Below are positions 7,102 through 11,721 of a stretch of DNA of 11,721 nucleotides, in pieces (the stretch's first letter is position 1; each line of letters begins with the position of its first letter). Position numbers and translations under genes: made by a program. Source of the stretch: an uncultured bacterium (GTDB lineage: Bacteria; CAIJMQ01); NCBI GenBank assembly GCA_903821905.1, contig CAIJMQ010000117.1, positions 1-11,721 on the forward strand, read 5' to 3'. The notes below the pieces were generated by a model that made no database searches, was not told the DNA's origin, and worked only from the letters and a program-made list of their open reading frames with translations.

Positions 7102-8462
7102 TCCGGTTCCTCCTTCTTCGCCCTGTTTAATATTTTATCGATAAGTTCAAAATAATCATCTCCTTTAATGAAAAGCGGATGTGATATTAGTTGTTTGTGG
7201 AAAGGTATTGTAGTTTTAACTCCTTCGATATGAAATTCATCCAAAGCTCTTCTCATTCGCGCAAGAGCTTCACTTCTATTCCTTCCCCAAGAAATGAGTT
7301 TTGCCAATAGTGAATCATAATATGGAGGGATGAGATATCCGCCATAAAGATGCGTATCTACCCGGATAAAAGGACCGCCGGGAAGATGAAGTTCCGTTAC
7401 TCTGCCCGGTGCCGGCATAAAATCGGCGTGGATATCTTCGGCATTTATCCTGCATTCTATAGCCCAACCTTTCGGCTCTAGATAATCGGAGGAATACCTA
7501 AGAATTTCACCGGACGCAACTTTAAGTTGTTCCTTGACCAGATCAATATTGCAAACCATCTCCGTCACGGGATGTTCTACCTGCAATCTTGTATTCATCT
7601 CCATGAAATAGAAATTACCCACTCTATCCATAAGAAATTCTACAGTCCCAGCATTAGTATAATTAATGGCTTTAACCGCATCTGTTGCATATTTAAAAAG
7701 TTTCTTCCTCATCTTGGAATTTACTACAGGCGAAGGAGATTCTTCAACCAATTTCTGATATCTCCTCTGAATTGAACAGTCTCTTTCTCCAAGAGTAAAT
7801 ATATTACCTTTTTTATCTGCTAATACCTGAACCTCTATATGCCGAGAATTGGGCATATATTTTTCAATATAAAGACTCGGGTCCCCGAATGCCATTTCCA
7901 CTTCTCTTTGACATGCAATAAATAAAGAAACAAGTTTGCCGTCGTTGTAAGCTATGCGCATGCCTTTACCGCCACCGCCTTTTGCGGCTTTAATAATTAC
8001 GGGATATCCTATCTTCTTGGCTATTTTTAAAGCGTCGTCTTTATTACCAACAACATCTTCACTGCCCGGGATAATGGGCACTCCGGCTTTCTTCATAACT
8101 TTTCTTGCTTGAACTTTGTCCCCCATTAATCTTATTGCCTCAGCCGTGGGGCCTATAAAAGCTATGTTGCAGGATGTGCAGACATCCGCAAAATGGGCAT
8201 TTTCCGCCAAAAAACCATATCCCGGATGAATGGCTTCTACGTTTGTTATTTCGGCTGCAGAAATTATTGCAGCCATATTTAGATAACTTTCGGAAGCTGA
8301 AGCAGAACCAATACAAACAGCTTCATCGGCGAGTTTAGTATGCAGCGAATCTTTGTCAGCTTGTGAATACACGGCAACAGAGTGTATTTCCATCTCGCGG
8401 AGAGTTCTGATAACTCTTACCGCTATCTCTCCTCTATTTGCTATAAGTACTTTTGAAAACAT
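7098..8462 (-). CDS. accC: Biotin carboxylase subunit of acetyl-CoA carboxylase
   Basis: Catalyses ATP- and bicarbonate-dependent carboxylation of biotin on AccB, the first half-reaction of malonyl-CoA formation for fatty-acid synthesis. The 454 residues match the usual length of about 450. The N-terminal preATP-grasp domain starts VLIANRGEIAVRVIRTLRE. The ATP-grasp fold includes the glycine-rich loop KAAKGGGGKGMR (158-169). Active-site residues lie in FMEMNTRLQVEHP with Glu288, Asn290 and Arg292, numbered as in the E. coli enzyme, and ERDCSIQRRYQK (227-237) is also conserved. The C-terminal biotin carboxylase domain ends with DSLLAKLISWG and a mobile tail. The ATG directly follows the accB TAG with no intervening base and no Shine-Dalgarno, so expression probably relies on translational coupling from accB. 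The end overlaps amaP by 4 nt. accA/accD are not in the window. The family also includes pyruvate and propionyl-CoA carboxylase subunits, but the accB pairing favours AccC. Confidence 0.97.
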   Translation of the reverse strand: MFSKVLIANRGEIAVRVIRTLREMEIHSVAVYSQADKDSLHTKLADEAVCIGSASASESYLNMAAIISAAEITNVEAIHPGYGFLAENAHFADVCTSCNIAFIGPTAEAIRLMGDKVQARKVMKKAGVPIIPGSEDVVGNKDDALKIAKKIGYPVIIKAAKGGGGKGMRIAYNDGKLVSLFIACQREVEMAFGDPSLYIEKYMPNSRHIEVQVLADKKGNIFTLGERDCSIQRRYQKLVEESPSPVVNSKMRKKLFKYATDAVKAINYTNAGTVEFLMDRVGNFYFMEMNTRLQVEHPVTEMVCNIDLVKEQLKVASGEILRYSSDYLEPKGWAIECRINAEDIHADFMPAPGRVTELHLPGGPFIRVDTHLYGGYLIPPYYDSLLAKLISWGRNRSEALARMRRALDEFHIEGVKTTIPFHKQLISHPLFIKGDDYFELIDKILNRAKKEEPE

Positions 8463-8936
8463 CTATTGTTTGGGTGGAAGTTGTACAAGGAATAACGGCT
8501 GTCCAAATTGAACAGGTGAACCGTTCTCCACCAATACTTTAACAATTTTACCTTTAATATCCGCTTTTATTTCATTCATTATCTTCATCGCTTCAACAAT
8601 ACAAACTGTGTCATCTTCTTTTATTTCCTGGTCAACAGTTACAAAAGGTGGAGAATCAGGCGAAGGCGCAACATAAAAAGTCCCAATCATCGGGGAAACT
8701 ATTTCATGCATACCTTCTTGCTTCTTAGGTTCTTCGGTTTGTTGTAATTTTTGTTCCGCAGTTTGAACAGGAATAGATATCACTTCTACTGGGACTTCTT
8801 TTACAAGCGGAGCTTTTCTCTCCGTTACTTCCTTCTTCAATCTGAATTTTACCCCATCCTTACTCTCCACTTCCAGCTCGGCAATCTTTGCCTTCTGAAA
8901 AATTGCAATTATCCTTTTTAACTCTTTTAGGTCCAT
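8463..8936 (-). CDS. accB: Biotin carboxyl carrier protein of acetyl-CoA carboxylase
   Basis: 157 residues, the usual BCCP length. The N-terminal helical segment (MDLKELKRIIAIFQKAKIAELEV) matches the AccB docking region for AccC. A flexible low-complexity linker (about 38-77, rich in Pro, Gln, Glu and Val) follows. The C-terminal biotinyl/lipoyl domain (about 78-155) carries SPMIGTFYVAPSPDSPPFV, the thumb region typical of acetyl-CoA carboxylase BCCPs, and the biotinylation site VEAMKIMNEI with Lys118 as the biotin acceptor. It carries the carboxyl group from AccC to the carboxyltransferase. The ATG overlaps the efp stop by one base (TAATG) and has a GAGGG (8948-8944) with a 7-nt spacer. The stop is TAG, immediately followed in the same frame by the accC ATG. 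Confidence 0.97.
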   Translation of the reverse strand: MDLKELKRIIAIFQKAKIAELEVESKDGVKFRLKKEVTERKAPLVKEVPVEVISIPVQTAEQKLQQTEEPKKQEGMHEIVSPMIGTFYVAPSPDSPPFVTVDQEIKEDDTVCIVEAMKIMNEIKADIKGKIVKVLVENGSPVQFGQPLFLVQLPPKQ

Positions 8937-9508
8937 TATTCTGCCCTCGTTAAATATTCACCAGTTCTGGTGTCTACTTTTATTATATCTCCCTCTTTTA
9001 TAAAAAGAGGTACTTTAATTGAAAGGCCTGTTTCAAGTTCTGCGGGTTTAGAACCGCCTGCAGCAGTATCCCCTCTAACTCCGGGCGGAGTTTCTACTAC
9101 TTTGAGTGTAATAGATATAGGAAGTTTCAAGGTTATCGGGTCACCGCCACTTTCAGCAATAATTACATTATCCCCTTCTTTTAGATAAAATTTTTGGTCT
9201 GCAACTTTTTCCTTAGATAAAGCCATTTCTTTACCTGTTTCCGTTTCCATGAAATGGAAAGAGTCACCGTCAGCGTAAAGGTAGGTCACTTCTCGGTCCT
9301 CCACGATAACCTGCGGTATCGTTTCGCCGGACCTTAAGGCATATTCCAACACTTTGCCTGTAAGTAGGTTTTTCATCCTCACCGTCATAGTGGCACGACG
9401 CTGCGCCGTCTTATTATGCTGCAAATCTATAACGCTATAAATTTCTTTATCAAACAAAATATACATCCCCTTACTAAATTGATTGGGTGTAACATTTCTA
9501 GTTTCCAT
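8936..9508 (-). CDS. efp: Translation elongation factor P, variant tip loop
   Basis: Binds between the P and E sites of the ribosome and promotes peptide-bond formation at consecutive prolines. 190 residues, the standard length. Three beta-barrel domains are seen: the KOW-like domain I (1-65), the OB domain II (about 67-125; TYLYADGDSFHFME), and domain III, which carries the EF-P signature (ETPPGVRGDTAAGGSKPAELETG, 139-161) and ends VDTRTGEYLTR. In domain I the tip loop is QHNKTAQRRA (30-39). Aligning without gaps to canonical QHVKPGKGAA, the residue that is lysylated or otherwise modified (Lys34 in E. coli) is Gln36, followed by two Arg. No EpmA/EpmB-type modification genes lie nearby. The ATG overlaps the pepQ 3' end by 11 nt and has AAAGGAG (9519-9513) with a 4-nt spacer. 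Domain signatures leave no doubt about EF-P rather than IF-5A; subfamily placement relative to YeiP-like factors is open. Confidence 0.97.
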   Translation of the reverse strand: METRNVTPNQFSKGMYILFDKEIYSVIDLQHNKTAQRRATMTVRMKNLLTGKVLEYALRSGETIPQVIVEDREVTYLYADGDSFHFMETETGKEMALSKEKVADQKFYLKEGDNVIIAESGGDPITLKLPISITLKVVETPPGVRGDTAAGGSKPAELETGLSIKVPLFIKEGDIIKVDTRTGEYLTRAE

Positions 9509-10577
9509 AATGCTCCTTTAAAGAAGATGTAAGAACCTCACATCCTTTGGAAGTGACTAATACCGTATCTTCTATCCTTACTCCAAATTTATTCGGGAGA
9601 TATATTCCCGGTTCAATCGTTATAACCATACCTGCCTTGAGTTTAACCGAACCATGAGAAGAAAGAGCTGGCGCTTCATGTATCTGTAAACCAACCCCGT
9701 GCCCAAGTCCGTGAATAAAAAATTGCACAACGTCTTCTTCGAAAAATCTCTCACGCACTAAATCGCACAAATCAGAAGTTTTAATCCCAGGCTTGATATT
9801 ATTTATTGCAGCTTCTTGAACTTCGAGAACAAGGTTATAGATTCTCTTCTTCTCCTGGTCCATTATATTTTTACCCAGGGTCCGTGTCAAGTCAGAACCA
9901 TAACCTTTATAACTTGCACCACAGTCAATAATGACAAATTCCCCCTCTTTAAGCGGTTCATCCGTTGGCTGAGCGTGCGGGAAAGAAGCTCTCGCTCCCC
10001 CGGCTATAATAGGTTTAAACGGCAATTCTCCTGAACCTTCCTTCTTTAACTTGTATTCCAGCTCATTTGCCAATTCTATCTCCGTAATCCCCCACCTCAT
10101 ATCCTTACTTATGGATTCCATAACCCTGTCTACAATATTACAAGCACGACGGATATTAGCAATTTCCACCTCATCCTTTATTATCCTTAAATTTTCAACC
10201 CAATCTTTGATGGGATGAATCTTAACTCCCTTGCATTTGACCTTAAGTTTCTCAAAAAAATCATAAGTTATATATTCGCCTTCAACTGCTACACTCTTTA
10301 TGCCAGCTTTAGTGAATAATTTTTGCAAGCTGACCCAAAAAGGTTTCTTCATATCAACCACTTCAACCCCTTTTTCGCTCTTCACTTCAAGTTTAGCTTG
10401 CTCAGTATAACGGGAATCTACCAAAAGAAAGGTAATATCCTTTGTGATAAGAATTACCCCATCACCACTAAACGATGGGCATAAATAATGCATATTAAAT
10501 TTGCGGGTCAGAAAAGAATCAATACCATCCCGTTTTAACTTTTTTACTACCTTTTCTCTTCGAAAATCGTAATTCAT
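9498..10577 (-). CDS. pepQ: M24 family metallopeptidase, Xaa-Pro dipeptidase/aminopeptidase-like
   Basis: Cytosolic two-metal peptidase of the pita-bread fold, predicted to cleave Xaa-Pro bonds. From ATG 10577 it has 359 residues. The N-terminal creatinase-like domain (1-125) contains FLTRKFNMHYLCPSFSGDGVILI and LLVDSRYTEQA. The catalytic domain (about 130-355) keeps all five metal ligands: Asp218 (IIDCGA), Asp229 (GSDLTRT), His293 (HGLGHGVG), Glu322 (TIEPGIY) and Glu336 (VRIEDT). His201 (FPHAQP) and His300 (QIHEAP) are also present. An in-frame TTG at 10586 would add three residues, but the only Shine-Dalgarno-like AGAG lies right against that TTG and 9 nt from the ATG, so I prefer the ATG. 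It is first in the operon and overlaps efp by 11 nt, a common pairing of an Xaa-Pro peptidase with the polyproline factor. PepP versus PepQ specificity cannot be settled by eye; the symbol is tentative. Confidence 0.92.
   Translation of the reverse strand: MNYDFRREKVVKKLKRDGIDSFLTRKFNMHYLCPSFSGDGVILITKDITFLLVDSRYTEQAKLEVKSEKGVEVVDMKKPFWVSLQKLFTKAGIKSVAVEGEYITYDFFEKLKVKCKGVKIHPIKDWVENLRIIKDEVEIANIRRACNIVDRVMESISKDMRWGITEIELANELEYKLKKEGSGELPFKPIIAGGARASFPHAQPTDEPLKEGEFVIIDCGASYKGYGSDLTRTLGKNIMDQEKKRIYNLVLEVQEAAINNIKPGIKTSDLCDLVRERFFEEDVVQFFIHGLGHGVGLQIHEAPALSSHGSVKLKAGMVITIEPGIYLPNKFGVRIEDTVLVTSKGCEVLTSSLKEHYGN
9513..9519 (-). promoter_or_regulatory. Shine-Dalgarno of efp inside the pepQ 3' end
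   Basis: AAAGGAG on the minus strand lies 4 nt before the efp ATG and within the last codons of the M24 peptidase gene. It gives efp its own strong initiation site despite the overlap, consistent with higher expression of EF-P than of the peptidase. Confidence 0.7.
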
Positions 10578-10614
10578 ATATTTCAACTCTACTTAGATAA
10601 AAAACAATGAATTA

Positions 10615-10620
10615 AGTATA
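10615..10620 (-). promoter_or_regulatory. Probable -10 box of the pepQ-efp-accB-accC-amaP operon
   Basis: TATACT on the minus strand matches TATAAT at 5 of 6 positions and lies about 38 nt before the pepQ ATG. A TTGTTC at a 15-nt spacing is a weak -35 candidate, and it overlaps one copy of a 10-bp direct repeat. Position and direction are plausible; the -35 is poor. Confidence 0.45.
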
Positions 10621-10629
10621 AAATAGCAC

Positions 10630-10680
10630 ATTTTTGAACAAAAAGCTACAAAAATATGCAAAAAATGATGATTTTTGAAC
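10630..10680. repeat. Direct repeat ATTTTTGAAC x2 in the divergent control region
   Basis: Exact copies of ATTTTTGAAC lie at 10630-10639 and 10671-10680, 41 bp apart start to start, about four helical turns. A weaker relative (GTTTTGAGC) follows the second copy at 10681-10689. They sit upstream of and over the putative -35 of the pepQ operon and 58 bp or more before the tRNA promoter. They could be operator half-sites, or simply chance in very AT-rich DNA. Confidence 0.4.
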
Positions 10681-10737
10681 GTTTTGAGCATTTTCATTTG
10701 ACTCCATATTTCTAAATATTAACATTAAAAAGTAAAA

Positions 10738-10766
10738 TTGACAATAACCATTGATTCTGGTAGCCT
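10738..10766 (+). promoter_or_regulatory. Sigma70-type promoter for the tRNA cluster
   Basis: A perfect TTGACA (10738-10743) is followed after exactly 17 nt by TAGCCT (10761-10766), a weak -10 matching the three most conserved positions (T, A and final T). The first tRNA begins at 10792, so transcription from about 10773 would leave a short 5' leader for RNase P. Between this promoter and the pepQ start the rest of the gap is AT-rich with no gene. Confidence 0.6.
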
Positions 10767-10791
10767 ATTCCTTACATTTAAGCTTGTAATA

Positions 10792-10879
10792 GGAGAGATG
10801 GCTGAGCGGCTTAAAGCGTCCGATTCGAAATCGGATTTCCCGTAAGGGAACGGGGGTTCAAATCCCTCTCTCTCCGCCA
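10792..10879 (+). tRNA. tRNA-Ser(CGA)
   Basis: Class II tRNA, 88 nt including an encoded CCA. The acceptor GGAGAGA pairs with TCTCTCC, with discriminator G as expected for serine. The anticodon stem TCCGA/TCGGA encloses the loop TTCGAAA, giving anticodon CGA for codon UCG. The long variable arm TTCCC-GTAA-GGGAA is a perfect 5-bp hairpin, and the T arm has loop TTCAAAT. First gene of a three-tRNA cluster, 5 nt before tRNA-Arg. Confidence 0.97.
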
Positions 10880-10884
10880 AATTT

Positions 10885-10957
10885 GCCCCGATAGCTTAGT
10901 TGGATAGAGCGCTTCCCTGCGGAGGAAGTGGTGGCCGTTCGAATCGGCCTCGGGGCA
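10885..10957 (+). tRNA. tRNA-Arg(GCG)
   Basis: 73 nt without an encoded CCA (the sequence runs into ACTC). The acceptor GCCCCGA pairs with TCGGGGC, with discriminator A. The D arm holds TTGGA, giving A20, an arginine identity base. The anticodon stem CTTCC/GGAAG encloses CTGCGGA, so the anticodon is GCG (C35 is an Arg identity base) and reads CGC and CGU. The T arm GGCCG/CGGCC has loop TTCGAAT. Most bacteria instead use an ACG gene edited to ICG for these codons. The fold is complete, so the gene looks functional; the CCA must be added after transcription, unlike its two neighbours. Confidence 0.95.
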
Positions 10958-10961
10958 CTCT

Positions 10962-11050
10962 GGAGGGATGGCTGAGCGGTCTAAAGCGGCGGTCTTGAAA
11001 ACCGTTGTCCCTTTTTGGGACCGTGGGTTCGAATCCTACTCCCTCCGCCA
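10962..11050 (+). tRNA. tRNA-Ser(UGA)
   Basis: Class II tRNA, 89 nt including an encoded CCA. The acceptor GGAGGGA pairs with TCCCTCC, with discriminator G. The anticodon stem GCGGT/ACCGT encloses CTTGAAA, giving anticodon UGA for UCA and probably other UCN codons. The variable arm GTCCC-TTTTT-GGGAC is a clean 5-bp hairpin, and the T loop is TTCGAAT. It starts 4 nt after tRNA-Arg, so the three are surely co-transcribed. It resembles the first serine tRNA closely in the acceptor and D arms, suggesting duplication and anticodon divergence. Confidence 0.97.
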
Positions 11051-11100
11051 TATCGTCCCTATAAAATAGTTCATACTGAGTAATTCATAAAGAAGCAAAC

Positions 11101-11721
11101 ATGAAAATAACCGCAATAAACGGCAGTCCAAGAGGTGTTAACAGCAATACGGCGGTAATGATAAAATCATTGCTTGATGGTTTTGCTTTAAATGGCGATT
11201 CAATCTTTAATATTTTACTTTCAGAAAAAAAGATTAATTATTGTTCCGGTTGCTATTCTTGTTGGACAAAAACACCGGGAGTATGTATTCACAATGATGA
11301 TATGCAAAATATAATTAAGGATATGCAAGATACAAATGTTTTTATAATTGGTTCCCCTTTATATTTTAATAATGTCTCCGGACCTTTAAAAGTTTTTTTT
11401 GATCGACTGGCCGTGGTGGGCGGTGATCCGCGTAAAAACAGTAAAAATCTACAAAACAAGGTCATCCCAAGTTATATCATGGTTTCAAATTGCGGTTTTC
11501 CCATTCGAAGTCAATTTGATATTGTTTCATTATGGATAAACAGAGTTGCTAATATGATGCAATCTAAGGTAATTGCAGAATTCTATACAACTAATGGAAA
11601 AGTTTTAACATTACCTACGGAGGAACAAAAGAAGTCAAGAACAAATTACCTTGAATATCTAACGAATTGTGGAAAAAATATTTCAAAAAATATAATATTA
11701 GACACAGAATACTCAATTTTG
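11101..11721 (+). CDS. Iron-sulfur flavoprotein-like NADPH-dependent FMN reductase family protein (partial)
   Basis: 207 codons are visible and the frame is open to the window end. The flavodoxin-like fold begins MKITAINGSPRGVNSNTAVM, the FMN phosphate-binding loop. Cysteines 48, 51, 54 and 62 form a compact C-x2-C-x2-C-x7-C (YCSGCYSCWTKTPGVC), the spacing described for the 4Fe-4S site of archaeal-type iron-sulfur flavoproteins (Isf). VFIIGSPLYFNNVSGPLKVF (80-99) is the conserved second flavin-contact segment. Such proteins carry FMN and a cluster, act as small electron carriers, and are linked to oxidant detoxification in anaerobes. The ATG lies 50 nt after tRNA-Ser(UGA) with only an AAGAAG-like element before it. 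A TATAAA at 11060-11065 may be a -10, but it has no good -35. Related multimeric reductases keep only some of these cysteines, so cluster binding is inferred. Confidence 0.85.
   Translation, partial: MKITAINGSPRGVNSNTAVMIKSLLDGFALNGDSIFNILLSEKKINYCSGCYSCWTKTPGVCIHNDDMQNIIKDMQDTNVFIIGSPLYFNNVSGPLKVFFDRLAVVGGDPRKNSKNLQNKVIPSYIMVSNCGFPIRSQFDIVSLWINRVANMMQSKVIAEFYTTNGKVLTLPTEEQKKSRTNYLEYLTNCGKNISKNIILDTEYSIL

Noticed and set aside
10792-11050. Near-identical flanks of the two serine tRNAs as a repeat pair or attachment site
   Set aside because: The similarity (such as GGAG-GATGGCTGAGCGG) is explained by shared tRNA-Ser structure; no partial tRNA copy or integrase is seen in the window.

Overview
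This is an AT-rich bacterial chromosome segment (roughly 38% G+C by eye) made almost entirely of housekeeping genes. The gene set and the pilin style are: efp next to accB/accC, an AmaP/Asp23-like membrane protein, a long-N-terminus RecG, and a prepilin with a long leader and an LPAL-x-x-A-R motif after its hydrophobic helix. These recall uncultured PVC-type or neighbouring lineages such as Omnitrophota or Elusimicrobiota. The taxonomic placement is an inference from gene style, not a measurement.

Layout: (1) 1-221, minus strand: 5' end of a type IV prepilin / pseudopilin gene, cut by the window edge. (2) 313-2673, plus strand: recG, divergent from the pilin gene and convergent with what follows. 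(3) 10577 down to 2703, minus strand: a long co-directional series, pepQ-like M24 peptidase, efp, accB, accC, amaP-like, lon, a membrane-tethered PTS EIIA-like protein, and a HAD-family hydrolase whose frame carries an internal TAG. The first five genes overlap or abut (stop/start overlaps of 11, 1 and 4 nt, and one exact abutment) and almost surely form one operon. lon follows after 73 nt with a strong Shine-Dalgarno sequence and a TTG start. The EIIA and HAD genes trail it by 18 and 15 nt with no obvious ribosome binding sites. (4) 10578-10791: a divergent control region with a probable promoter in each direction and a 10-bp direct repeat. (5) 10792-11050, plus strand: tRNA-Ser(CGA), tRNA-Arg(GCG), tRNA-Ser(UGA). 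(6) 11101 to the window end: a flavodoxin-fold FMN protein with a compact four-cysteine motif (iron-sulfur flavoprotein type), truncated by the edge.

Functionally, the main operon joins translation (EF-P, which rescues ribosomes stalled at polyproline, next to an Xaa-Pro-type peptidase) with the first step of fatty-acid synthesis (biotin carrier and biotin carboxylase), a membrane/envelope-stress-type protein, and the Lon protease. I found no CRISPR array, mobile element or clearly new multi-gene system. The points most worth a second look are: the in-frame TAG immediately after the catalytic Asp of the HAD protein, with TAG-separated in-frame neighbours on its upstream side and at accB/accC; a Gln at the EF-P position that is normally a modified Lys; the stand-alone membrane-anchored EIIA domain; the G34 arginine tRNA; and the repeated element ahead of pepQ.
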